DNA of 9,627 nt from Desulfobulbaceae bacterium (GTDB taxonomy: Bacteria; Desulfobacterota; Desulfobulbia; Desulfobulbales; Desulfocapsaceae). Shown one piece after another: positions 1 to 6,612 of the stretch. The stretch is taken from NCBI GenBank assembly GCA_024643445.1, contig JAHEMX010000099.1, positions 1 through 9,627 on the forward strand. Direction: 5' to 3'. A program made the translations under genes and the position numbers. The notes under the pieces are model-generated. The model was not told where the DNA came from, did not search any database, and saw nothing but the letters and a program-made list of their open reading frames with translations. Numbering within the stretch: position 1 is the first letter of the stretch; each line of letters begins with the position of its first letter.

Positions 1-115
1 TCCGTTTTCGACTTTTCAATATAGTCGTAGACGTTTCCAGATCCCAGCGTGCGTAGGCCTGGGACCCCCTGATCAACATCTGATAGAATTCTTCCATGCA
101 GCTCATACGTTTCAT
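1..115 (-). CDS. N-terminus of a probable TauE/SafE-like membrane protein (partial)
   Basis: Only the first 38 codons are inside the window; the gene runs off the left edge. The ATG at 115-113 is preceded by a strong ribosome binding site (AGGAG at 125-121, five bases of spacing). The peptide begins MKRMSCMEEFYQMLIRGSQA and continues with a YARWDLGNVYDYIEKSKT stretch. A short amphipathic start with an 'ARWD' motif followed by a lysine-rich turn resembles the cytoplasmic N-terminus of the sulfite exporter TauE/SafE-like proteins common in sulfate-reducing bacteria. That assignment is from memory of the family and no membrane segment is visible yet. It lies 64 bases downstream of the response regulator gene on the same strand, so it is probably the last visible gene of the σ54-headed operon and a candidate transport partner or target of the sensor. 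An internal ATG at 106 is a less likely start because it lies farther from the Shine-Dalgarno. Confidence 0.5.
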   Translation of the reverse strand, partial: MKRMSCMEEFYQMLIRGSQAYARWDLETSTTILKSRKR

Positions 116-179
116 CCTTTCTCCTGAATTTATTTTTTGGTAACGAACATATCGGCCCGTACCGTTGTCTTTTTGTGAA

Positions 180-608
180 TCAACTCGGCATCGACATATG
201 TTTTTTCAGTAAAGCCTTTTCGATCTTTTCCTGATGCAACCGTTTCTTTTCATAGGCATCTCCAAGTTTCTCCAGCAGGGTCTCTATCTCGATCGGCTTC
301 ATCAGGTAATCGAAGGCGCCCAGTTTCATCCCTTCGATTCCTGATTCCACTGATGCGTGTCCGGTCAGGAGTACCACTTCAACGAGTGGCTTGAGATTGC
401 GAATACGCCGCAAGGTCTCAATGCCGTCCATTTCCGGCATCTTCACATCGAGCAGTACGACATCCGTGCGGGAATGTTCAAGGATCTCAAGGGCTTCTCT
501 GCCATTCTCTGCACCTTGGGCATTCACTCCGCGTTTAGCGAGAATTTTCACGGTCAGATCGCGAAACTCCTCCTCGTCATCTACCACCAGAACATTGAAC
601 TCTTTCAT
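180..608 (-). CDS. Single-domain response regulator (CheY-like receiver)
   Basis: This 142-residue protein is one receiver domain with no output domain. Visible receiver residues are the acidic cluster D10-D11-E12 in the start VLVVDDEEE, the phospho-acceptor D54 in VVLLDVKMPEMDG, T82 in LLTGHAS and K104 in YLMKPIE, so it should be a competent phosphorylation target. A charged helical tail (about residues 112-142) follows the domain. The reading frame is open up to 671, but the ATG at 608 is chosen because AAGGAG (621-616) lies just before it and the next residues start the first receiver strand; a start at 671 would overlap the kinase gene. The gene sits 46 bases after the histidine kinase stop, in the same operon. 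With no DNA-binding or enzyme domain it must act through protein contact or relay phosphate onward. The assignment is firm; its partner is unknown. Confidence 0.93.
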   Translation of the reverse strand: MKEFNVLVVDDEEEFRDLTVKILAKRGVNAQGAENGREALEILEHSRTDVVLLDVKMPEMDGIETLRRIRNLKPLVEVVLLTGHASVESGIEGMKLGAFDYLMKPIEIETLLEKLGDAYEKKRLHQEKIEKALLKKHMSMPS

Positions 609-615
609 TGCCCTT

Positions 616-621
616 CTCCTT
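616..621 (-). promoter_or_regulatory. Ribosome binding site of the response regulator
   Basis: AAGGAG on the minus strand lies seven bases before the ATG at 608. It decides the start of the receiver protein in favour of 608 over the upstream in-frame codon at 671. Confidence 0.7.
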
Positions 622-654
622 GTAAACGTTTTAAACAGAGGTGATCTGTGCTTT

Positions 655-2310
655 TTATCCCTGCTCGCCATAGCTGCTTACTGGCAGTGAAACGGTAAAC
701 AGCGCACCTCCACTCTTCTTGTTTTCAACAGTAATGGCCCCACCCAGTTTGCGGATAATGTCGTAGCTGATATAGAGTCCGAGACCGGTGCCCTTGCCGG
801 GATCCTTGGTGGTGAAAAACGGATCGAAAATCTGTTTGATGTATTCAGGTTTGACTCCGGGGCCATTGTCGGCAAACTCGACGACTAACTCAGAATTTCC
901 CCGGAAACGGGTACAGATCTCGACCCTGCCACCATGGCCGGCGGCATCCATGGCGTTATTGAGCAGATTGAGAAACACCTGCTGGAGCTGCGGCCCGTCT
1001 GTCATGATCAGGGGGAGATTGGCGGCGAGCGTTTCAGCGATGGTGATGCCGCAATGACCGGCTTCATGTTCGACAAATGAAACGGTTTCGGTTATCAGGT
1101 CATTGACATTCACCTTCTCCTTCTGGCTTGCCAGCTTCCGGGAAAAACCGAGAAGCCGGTGGGTTATGGCGCCAGCCCGTTTTACGTGGTGTTTGATCTG
1201 CTCGACGGCTTTGGTGTACTCCCCCATATTCTTGACAAGGTTTGCGTCTTCATCCGGTAATATCTCCCCGATCCACTCGGCCTGGGAACCGATCATTTGC
1301 AGCGGATTGTTTATTTCATGGGCAATCCCGGCTGCCAGGCGACCGATGGTCGCCATCTTTTCCACCTGAACAAACTGCAGACTGAGAGCAGCATATTCCT
1401 TGTCGGCCCGTTCAATAGTGCGTGATAAAGCGAGGCTTATCATGGTAGCCGCGGCCATGGACAGCAGGGATATGACGATCACCGTGAGAAGGATGCGATC
1501 CCTCAGTCGCAGATAATAGCCAAGTGAATCCAGTATATTGGCTCTCAAACAGAGCAGCCACTGGCCCTTGGCTATCCAGCGCGCGGTATAGATATCGGTG
1601 GAAGTTATCAGTGAGGTCGATGGGCTGTCGGAAGAAATGAGCCGTCTTTCGGTTTCGGAAAGTTCTGTTTTTCCCTGCAGGCTCGGTGTTTGCAGTGCTC
1701 CATGGCGGTTGACAATAAAAGCGTCTCCCTGCGGGCCGAGCTGGGCTGAATGGAGAAGCGCGTTGAACATGCTCGAATTGATCGTTGCCCTCAGGACGTA
1801 GCTTTTCAGCGGATCGGTGACAGCCACAACGAAATGCGGCGTGTCGCGATAGCCGGTGAAAAGGTCGCTGACATGAACGCCGCTGATCAGTGTCTCGGTA
1901 AACCACGGCACATCTTGGTACATCTTTCCGGCGATTTTTGAGCGGTAGGGTCCGACATAGGCATGCTGCTTGCCGGAGACATCAATCACCTGCAGATCCA
2001 CGAAGTCTCCCTGGTGATTAATGGACAGGAATAACCGCTCGACGTTATGCGGATCGAAAAAAAAGTCCTGTGGATAGAGTGAAACCAGCGTGACGAGCAG
2101 GTTGATTTTATCCTGAAGAAAAAGCGAGATTACCTCTGCCCGGTGTTCAGTGGTGCTGGTGGCCAGTTCCTTGAGTTTGATAATATTGGTCTCCTCAACA
2201 GAATCCTTCATGATCCAGGCAAAGCAGACGATCGGAAGGACACTCAGGCAAAAAAAAGCGAGGAGCAGGCGCGTGGTGATTGCGGTGTAGTATTGTTTTT
2301 TTCGTTCCAT
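655..2310 (-). CDS. Sensor histidine kinase with periplasmic Cache-like domain
   Basis: This 551-residue inner-membrane kinase probably phosphorylates the receiver encoded just downstream. Transmembrane helix 1 (about 12-34) and helix 2 (about 272-295) bracket a periplasmic region of roughly 235 residues with a Cache-like pattern (GPYRSKIAGKMYQDVPWF, then a TPHFVVAVTDP strand). Such domains bind small molecules such as carboxylates, amino acids or amines; the ligand here is unknown. After a short coiled linker comes the dimerisation helix with the H-box GIAHEINNPL (phospho-His331). The HATPase_c domain follows with N-box NLLNNAMDA (Asn452), G1 DNGPG (481-485), F-box FDPFF (495-499) and G2 GKGTGLGL (505-512), so all catalytic motifs are present. 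No PAS domain or clear HAMP is seen. The ATG at 2310 is preferred because a weak GAG-rich site precedes it. The ATG at 2328 would add six residues (TTG at 2331 seven) and overlap the upstream gene by eight bases. Confidence 0.93.
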   Translation of the reverse strand: MERKKQYYTAITTRLLLAFFCLSVLPIVCFAWIMKDSVEETNIIKLKELATSTTEHRAEVISLFLQDKINLLVTLVSLYPQDFFFDPHNVERLFLSINHQGDFVDLQVIDVSGKQHAYVGPYRSKIAGKMYQDVPWFTETLISGVHVSDLFTGYRDTPHFVVAVTDPLKSYVLRATINSSMFNALLHSAQLGPQGDAFIVNRHGALQTPSLQGKTELSETERRLISSDSPSTSLITSTDIYTARWIAKGQWLLCLRANILDSLGYYLRLRDRILLTVIVISLLSMAAATMISLALSRTIERADKEYAALSLQFVQVEKMATIGRLAAGIAHEINNPLQMIGSQAEWIGEILPDEDANLVKNMGEYTKAVEQIKHHVKRAGAITHRLLGFSRKLASQKEKVNVNDLITETVSFVEHEAGHCGITIAETLAANLPLIMTDGPQLQQVFLNLLNNAMDAAGHGGRVEICTRFRGNSELVVEFADNGPGVKPEYIKQIFDPFFTTKDPGKGTGLGLYISYDIIRKLGGAITVENKKSGGALFTVSLPVSSYGEQG

Positions 2311-2320
2311 ACCGGCTCGC

Positions 2321-2926
2321 TCAGGCATCAAAGGCCAGGTGTAATTGATGGTTCAATTGTCTGAGAGGCGACGAATTACTGACAACAAGATGTCTCGGTG
2401 GGACCGTGAGCTCGGAAGCTACTGAATGCCTGATCGCATCATCTACCAGCAGGATGGTCTTGAGGGGCTGCAGGTTGGAAATAAAAAACAAGGTGTTGGC
2501 GATTGCCTGGTTAAGAGACCTGAGAAAGAGAACAACGACATCAGGAGACAAGGCAAGTATGGAAAGATCGGCCGGCTTGCCAGGGATGGATGTCTCTACC
2601 AGGACGTTGCAATGTTCGGAGAAATATCTGCAGATCACATCGAATTGATCGATATGCTCGAGAAATTCATATTCGTGAGTGGCGATACAGAGAATTTTTT
2701 TGGTCCCCGGCGGCAGCAGCAGCGACGGCACCGGCATACTGTTTTTAACCAGGAAGGAGATAAGTCTTGAAGCATCCACGGAATTTTCATTGGTTTGATC
2801 AGTGGCCGGTGTCATGGTGCGCAACCAGTTTTGAACCTTTGAGGAGGTCGTGCCGCATGCTGCGGCTACCTCTTCCAGAGACAAAACCCTCGGTCTGCTC
2901 TGTATGTTGCGGTACCATCCTCTCAT
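2321..2926 (-). CDS. Helix-turn-helix protein with degenerate receiver (pseudo-receiver)
   Basis: This 201-residue protein is the first gene of the operon. Residues about 16-37 (LSLEEVAAACGTTSSKVQNW) form a MerR/excisionase-like helix-turn-helix. A linker with DASRLISFLVKNSMPVP (51-67) matches the region that, in HTH-plus-receiver proteins, joins the DNA-binding part to a receiver. From about 76 the chain follows receiver secondary structure, but key residues are lost. The first strand ILCIATHEYEF lacks the acidic pair. The position of the phospho-acceptor in PDVVVLFLRSL is Phe134 instead of Asp. The usual Lys-Pro is replaced in VVSNSSPLRQL. It is therefore inferred to be a phosphorylation-independent DNA-binding or scaffold protein. 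The ATG at 2926 follows GAGGGG with spacing typical of a ribosome binding site. The stop lies ten bases before the preferred kinase start, or overlaps it if the kinase starts at 2328, so translational coupling is likely. The fold is inferred from pattern, not from a search. Confidence 0.75.
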   Translation of the reverse strand: MRGWYRNIQSRPRVLSLEEVAAACGTTSSKVQNWLRTMTPATDQTNENSVDASRLISFLVKNSMPVPSLLLPPGTKKILCIATHEYEFLEHIDQFDVICRYFSEHCNVLVETSIPGKPADLSILALSPDVVVLFLRSLNQAIANTLFFISNLQPLKTILLVDDAIRHSVASELTVPPRHLVVSNSSPLRQLNHQLHLAFDA

Positions 2927-2987
2927 GATGCCTGCCCCTCACTGGTCAGATTGACGGTAAATGGGTTCCAATCTTATGGGGGCATAA

Positions 2988-3002
2988 GCAACTCACATGC
3001 CA
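2988..3002 (-). promoter_or_regulatory. σ54 (RpoN) promoter of the signalling operon
   Basis: The minus strand reads TGGCAT-GTGAG-TTGC from 3002 to 2988. This matches the σ54 consensus TGGCAC-N5-TTGC with one mismatch and has the required ten bases between the GG (-24) and GC (-12) pairs. Transcription should start near 2976, giving a leader of about 50 bases before the ATG at 2926 and its GAGGGG site. Such promoters need a bacterial enhancer-binding protein (NtrC type); none is encoded in this window. Confidence 0.72.
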
Positions 3003-3101
3003 TTTGGAGCAACGGCTGGTGAAATGCACGTTTTCCGCCACCATCAGGCCGTTGCAGGCAGCAGGGGAGAGGGGAAGGGTTTTCCGGTCCGGTTGGAGAA
3101 A

Positions 3102-3117
3102 TGCTTCAGTGCTTCAG
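3102..3117. repeat. Tandem 8-bp repeat, candidate enhancer-binding site
   Basis: Two adjacent exact copies of TGCTTCAG lie upstream of the σ54 promoter at a distance fitting an activator site. The copies are in direct orientation, whereas many NtrC-type sites are inverted, so the role is only a suggestion. Confidence 0.3.
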
Positions 3118-3263
3118 GGGCGTCCGAATACTTAACAGGGAGTAAAAAAAGCTGACAGGTGCATCATGTCGCAGGGTAACGGCCGCCTTGGCGATACACC
3201 GCCGGGCGCTGATCTTTGGCTATGATCGTGATGCTATTCCCGGCATGGCGACGTTGCGACCGG

Positions 3264-4700
3264 CTAGAGTGAGCTGCCGACCAAAGCAACAAGCGGCTCG
3301 CCGATGAGATGCCAATAGGGAAGCGCGACAAACAGAGCCACGAGACTTGTCACCAGTGTCATCAGGCAGCCAAACCAGAATATCTCACTGGTACTCAGAT
3401 ATCCCCGTTCATAGACCACCAGTGAGGAGGCACTCTGGGCCGGATAATAGAGGACGCCATCTCCTGCAATCATTACCAGCAGACCACAGACAACGGGGTT
3501 CAGTCCGATGAGAAGCGCGATCGACATGGCTATCGGAATGCTTACGGCCAGAAAGCCGGTGATATTGGGAATCAGCAATCGAACCGGTGCCGCCGCCAGC
3601 AGGAGAATGACGGCCACGACAAACGGTGATTGTGAAAAAACAGGCAAACTGTCGACCATCAGGCCGGCCAGCCAGGACCCGGCCCCGCTTTTGATCAGCG
3701 CGCTTGCCAGGGACAGGGAAGAGGCGATGACGAAGAAGTTGTTCCACCCCAGATTTTTCTCGAATTCCCGCCAACTGATGACACCAATGCCGGGTGCGAG
3801 CAAACACATCCATGCCGCCAGGGCGGGTATAGCCGGGTTCAGGTGATGTATGGCATCGGTTAACCAGAGCAGGGATGCCCCAAGGGTGATCGCGATGGTT
3901 TTTATTTCCGCCCTGGTCAGTGCCTGAGCTTTGCTGTCCGGTACCGGGGCCAGCGGGATGGAAAATCCCTGCCGATAGATCAGGTAAATGAGTGCTGATC
4001 CGAGGCTGAGAAGCACCAGATACGGTACCAGCATGAGCGCCAGCCAGCGGCTCCAGGATATGCCGCCGACCAGGGCGGCTGCGACAACGGGCGTAATGCC
4101 GCCGGTCAGGATGACCGTTGATGCCAGCCGGTTAATGGAATTCAGCGACATCATGATGGCCTTTGCCAGCGGCGCCTCTTTCGGTACCTGGCTGAGCGAC
4201 AGGGCCTGTTCATAGACATGTACCAGGATTCCGGTCCGGGCCGTTGCCGACGGCAGGAGCAAGGTCAGCAGCGGAAAGGAAACGAGAAGATGGGTGTAGA
4301 GTTTCAGCGGGCTCTGGCGGCAGCGGCGCAGTGAAAACCGGGCGATTCGTTCGGCGAGGCCGCTTTTCTGCACGGCAAAGCCAATGGTAAGGACCGCGAT
4401 CAGGAAATAGGGAACCGGTTGGGCGAATCCAGTCAGGGCCTCCTGGAAATCATTGACTCCTCCCGAAAGCATGAGCAAGACAACGAGGAGCATCGCGGTA
4501 ACACCCATCGGCAGGAGTTCGCTGCTCCAGAGGCCGATGGTGATGATGGCTATTGCCAGGACTCGCTGCCCGGCGACTGAAAGCCCGTCAGGCGGAGTCA
4601 AAGCCATGAAACCAAGGGCAGACATGACGGTAATTGCCATGACCAGCAGGCCGGCCCTGCTTGATTTCACGGTGCGTTCAACGCAGACGTTCCCGTCCAT
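3264..4700 (-). CDS. DASS/SLC13 (CitT-type) anion transporter
   Basis: This 478-residue inner-membrane carrier belongs to the divalent anion:Na+ symporter / CitT group, which moves dicarboxylates, tricarboxylates, tartrate or sulfate. Eleven to twelve hydrophobic segments are visible from about residue 18 to the C-terminus. The two family hairpin regions are recognisable: LPSATARTGIL at about 149-159 and PAQSASSLVVYERGYLS at about 420-436, the places where the two substrate/ion loops lie. The start is taken at the ATG at 4700, with AGGA ten bases upstream and a short N-terminus typical of the family. The frame stays open for another 100 codons to a TTG at 5000, but that stretch is polar, low in family resemblance and lacks a Shine-Dalgarno. 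The substrate cannot be read from sequence. It is transcribed toward the σ54 operon and divergently from the outer-membrane gene at 5167. A tartrate-dehydratase-like gene at the right edge makes a C4 dicarboxylate conceivable. Confidence 0.87.
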   Translation of the reverse strand: MDGNVCVERTVKSSRAGLLVMAITVMSALGFMALTPPDGLSVAGQRVLAIAIITIGLWSSELLPMGVTAMLLVVLLMLSGGVNDFQEALTGFAQPVPYFLIAVLTIGFAVQKSGLAERIARFSLRRCRQSPLKLYTHLLVSFPLLTLLLPSATARTGILVHVYEQALSLSQVPKEAPLAKAIMMSLNSINRLASTVILTGGITPVVAAALVGGISWSRWLALMLVPYLVLLSLGSALIYLIYRQGFSIPLAPVPDSKAQALTRAEIKTIAITLGASLLWLTDAIHHLNPAIPALAAWMCLLAPGIGVISWREFEKNLGWNNFFVIASSLSLASALIKSGAGSWLAGLMVDSLPVFSQSPFVVAVILLLAAAPVRLLIPNITGFLAVSIPIAMSIALLIGLNPVVCGLLVMIAGDGVLYYPAQSASSLVVYERGYLSTSEIFWFGCLMTLVTSLVALFVALPYWHLIGEPLVALVGSSL

Positions 4701-5051
4701 TCGAACACCATCCTGTACCGTTGAAGTGGATTCATTGTTCCCGGCACTGGCCGGTAAAACCGATGGCGACCGGCTGCCAACGATGTCCCGCCGGGAGCGC
4801 TCCAAGCGGGGCCTCTCGTCGGGCCGTAATCGCGCATCCCATTCAGAATACTCTATGATAAAGTTCTTCGCTTCGGCAAGCAGAACTGCAACTAAGAGAG
4901 ATTTTCCTGCCCGGAACGATCCGATTGCCTTGCCGCTCGATAACTGTCGGACCTCCAGACGCGTCGCCGTCCCGCCGGATATTTCCGCCCGGGCCGTCAA
5001 GAGATGAATAATTTCTGTTCCGGCGAAATCTTGATCATTGAAGGTTGTGCC

Positions 5052-5120
5052 ATGAAATGGTTAATTGTTGCTTTGTTTCCGGTCGGGGCTGCCGTCCTGA
5101 TTTGTTCAGGACGGTCGTGA
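5052..5120 (+). CDS. Possible 22-residue hydrophobic peptide
   Basis: ATG at 5052 to TGA at 5120 encodes MKWLIVALFPVGAAVLICSG followed by RS. AAGG at 5041-5044 precedes the ATG by seven bases, a plausible ribosome binding site. The peptide has a Lys at position 2 and a single hydrophobic stretch, so it could be a small membrane protein, a leader peptide, or the relic of a signal peptide. The end of the frame contains the perfect inverted repeat 5092-5114. It is 46 bases upstream of the barrel gene on the same strand. No family is recognised and chance cannot be excluded at this length. Confidence 0.3.
   Translation: MKWLIVALFPVGAAVLICSGRS
5092..5114. repeat. Perfect 9-bp inverted repeat (hairpin or operator)
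   Basis: CCGTCCTGA, a five-base spacer TTTGT, then TCAGGACGG: nine perfect pairs. It lies 52 bases before the start codon of the outer-membrane gene and inside the possible short peptide frame. There is no T-run after it on either strand, so it is not a standard terminator. A regulator-binding operator or an RNA hairpin in the leader fits better. Confidence 0.55.
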
Positions 5121-5154
5121 CCGTTCGACCAGTGGTTTTCCAGCAGCTTTTGTC

Positions 5155-5160
5155 AGGGAG
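5155..5160 (+). promoter_or_regulatory. Ribosome binding site deciding a TTG start
   Basis: AGGGAG lies six bases before the TTG at 5167. Together with the signal peptide that follows, it supports TTG as the real start of the barrel protein; the next Met is inside the signal peptide. Confidence 0.75.
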
Positions 5161-5166
5161 TCTACT

Positions 5167-6507
5167 TTGAGCAAGCAGTTGCAGCGCATAGGGTTTCTGG
5201 GGATGGTTTTTCTTTTCATCGCAGGTGGTTCAACCGCCAGCGCCGGGGAGCAAAAGCAGGAGACAGACAACAGGGAGAGGCGCCCGGAACAGACCTGGGG
5301 GGCGGCGGCGGGGCTGCGAACTGCCGCGAATATTTTCAATACGGACGACGGGGTCGTCAATAATGTCGTCACCTTATTATATTTTCAGGGAGAGCGGTTT
5401 TACCTGGACGGCCTGGAAGCGGGATATAAGGTGTACGAGAAGAGCAGCTGGCAGGCAAGCCTGCTGGCCCGGTTGCGTTTTTTTGATGTGCCTGATCAGT
5501 ACCAGAACATTGTGCCGGGAGATACCGCCGACGTGGGCGGCCGCCTCAGGTATCTGTTCACCGAGAATAACCATGCCGATCTCGAAATACTCACCGACCA
5601 GTATGGCAATCTGTCCAGTAATTTCACGCTGGCACACGACTACGTGTCAGGCGGGCTTGAACTTTCTCCCTTTTTTACCGCCCGCCTGAAAAGCAGCGGC
5701 TTCAACAGCCGCTACTACGGTCTTGAGTGGCTGGGATACCCGGCAATTGACGGCGGACTTGATTTCCAGGTGGGCGTGGAGTTGAAATACCATCTCATCA
5801 GTAATATTTACCTTCTCGGTTCACTGAATGCCCGCTGGCTTGACAGTGCCGCCAGGGGTGCGGCGCCGGTGGATAGCGATTGGGAGAGCGCCGTTTTCGC
5901 CGGCATCGGGGTCTTCAATGAAGACCGGAAGACGCGCAAGCCGGATACGGGACTTCTGCCTTACCTTCGCCTCGCCCATGGCTGGGGGACCTATTCAAGC
6001 TTGGGGGAGCTGTTCACCGAGGGCTTTCAGCAGGATGAAGACGGTGCCCAGATGACCTCGGTGTTTTATGGCTACCCGGTGTCTGACACCCTCTTTTCCT
6101 TGCCGATCGAGGTGTATCTGACTTCAGGAGTGGGGCACCATTACAGCAATGATGTCCAGCAGAGCGCGCTGGAGTTTGTCGTCGCCATGAAGGGGTACTA
6201 CACCATTCCCTTGCCGATACGGTTCCGTCTCGGCCTGGCGGAGGGCCTTTCCTTTGTTACCGAGGTGCCCAACATAGAAAAAGAGAAAAATGAACATGGC
6301 GGTTATGATACCAGCAGGCTGATGAATTATCTTGATATCTCGGTTGATTGCAATGTCGGTGATCTCTTCCGGTCCCGGCAGTTGGAAAACCTCTGGCTCG
6401 GGGTTGCCATTCACCACCGTTCAGCCATGTTTGAAGGCTCACAATTTTTCAACAGGATTTCGGGCGGGAGCAATTATCCGTCGCTTTACCTTCAGTACCA
6501 TTTTTAA
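5167..6507 (+). CDS. Outer-membrane β-barrel protein, MipA/OmpV-like N-terminal half
   Basis: This 446-residue exported protein has a clear signal peptide (residues 1-26, RIGFLGMVFLFIAGG then an STASA cleavage site). The mature chain alternates hydrophobic and polar residues and ends YLQYHF, the aromatic C-terminal signature used for outer-membrane insertion. Residues about 44-251 follow the MipA/OmpV pattern: an early FYLDGLEAGYKVY strand, then ADVGGRLRYLF, SRYYGLEWLG and YHLISNIYLLGSLNARWLD. Residues about 263-446 form a second barrel-like part with GLSFVTEVPNIEKEK, RLMNYLDISVD and AIHHRSAMF...GGSNYPSLYLQYHF. MipA/OmpV proteins are usually about 250 residues, so this is nearly twice that length. 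The function is unknown; family members are linked to envelope maintenance or permeability. The start is TTG, backed by AGGGAG. The gene is divergent from the transporter and convergent with the glycosyltransferase. A different barrel family is possible. Confidence 0.72.
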   Translation: MSKQLQRIGFLGMVFLFIAGGSTASAGEQKQETDNRERRPEQTWGAAAGLRTAANIFNTDDGVVNNVVTLLYFQGERFYLDGLEAGYKVYEKSSWQASLLARLRFFDVPDQYQNIVPGDTADVGGRLRYLFTENNHADLEILTDQYGNLSSNFTLAHDYVSGGLELSPFFTARLKSSGFNSRYYGLEWLGYPAIDGGLDFQVGVELKYHLISNIYLLGSLNARWLDSAARGAAPVDSDWESAVFAGIGVFNEDRKTRKPDTGLLPYLRLAHGWGTYSSLGELFTEGFQQDEDGAQMTSVFYGYPVSDTLFSLPIEVYLTSGVGHHYSNDVQQSALEFVVAMKGYYTIPLPIRFRLGLAEGLSFVTEVPNIEKEKNEHGGYDTSRLMNYLDISVDCNVGDLFRSRQLENLWLGVAIHHRSAMFEGSQFFNRISGGSNYPSLYLQYHF

Positions 6508-6519
6508 CGGCGGCGATGG

Positions 6520-6547
6520 CTGGCTGCCCTGTTTTACCGGCAGCCGG
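6520..6547. terminator. Hairpin between convergent genes, possible bidirectional terminator
   Basis: CTGGCTGCC at 6520-6528 pairs with GGCAGCCGG at 6539-6547 (nine pairs including one G-T) around a ten-base loop. It lies 13 bases after the barrel gene stop and 66 bases past the glycosyltransferase stop. No T-run follows on either strand, so intrinsic termination would be weak. Confidence 0.25.
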
Positions 6548-6612
6548 AAACTACGGCAGCAAATCCATCCTGCTTCGACCTGATTGCCGCCTGCCCACCG
6601 AAAAAAGTTCCG

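Larger units (their letters stand above)
2927..3263. other. 337-base intergenic regulatory region
   Basis: No convincing gene is present. It holds the σ54 promoter (2988-3002) near its left end. A tandem repeat TGCTTCAG-TGCTTCAG lies at 3102-3117, about 125-140 bases upstream of the predicted transcription start, which is the usual distance for an enhancer-binding-protein site. The stretch 3084-3093 is a 5-base tandem (CCGGT twice). No hairpin followed by a T-run was found behind the transporter gene that ends at 3264, so some read-through into the operon is possible. A 19-codon plus-strand reading frame near 3167 is not supported. Confidence 0.5.
4701..5166. other. 466-base divergent intergenic region
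   Basis: This separates the minus-strand transporter from the plus-strand barrel gene. It contains a possible short peptide gene (5052-5120), a perfect 9-bp inverted repeat (5092-5114), a 10-bp palindrome GGAGCGCTCC (4794-4803) and a short CCGGC-ACTG-GCCGG inverted repeat (4741-4754). No good σ70 or σ54 promoter was identified for either gene. The minus strand is open in the transporter frame from 4701 to 5000, which could be chance or a real N-terminal extension. Confidence 0.4.

Noticed and set aside
609..671. N-terminal extension of the response regulator to 671
   Set aside because: It overlaps the kinase gene end, is basic and unlike receiver starts, and AAGGAG directly precedes the ATG at 608.
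3167..3226. 19-codon plus-strand frame in the intergenic region
   Set aside because: Weak ribosome binding site, no hydrophobic or domain signal, and chance length.
4453..5007. 184-codon plus-strand open frame opposite the transporter
   Set aside because: Antisense shadow: composition is rich in Arg/Ser/Thr/Pro with no recognisable domain, and much of it lies opposite a clear transporter gene.
5057..5072. σ54-like TGG...TTGC on the plus strand before the barrel gene
   Set aside because: The GG to GC spacing is nine, not ten, bases, which normally abolishes σ54 recognition.
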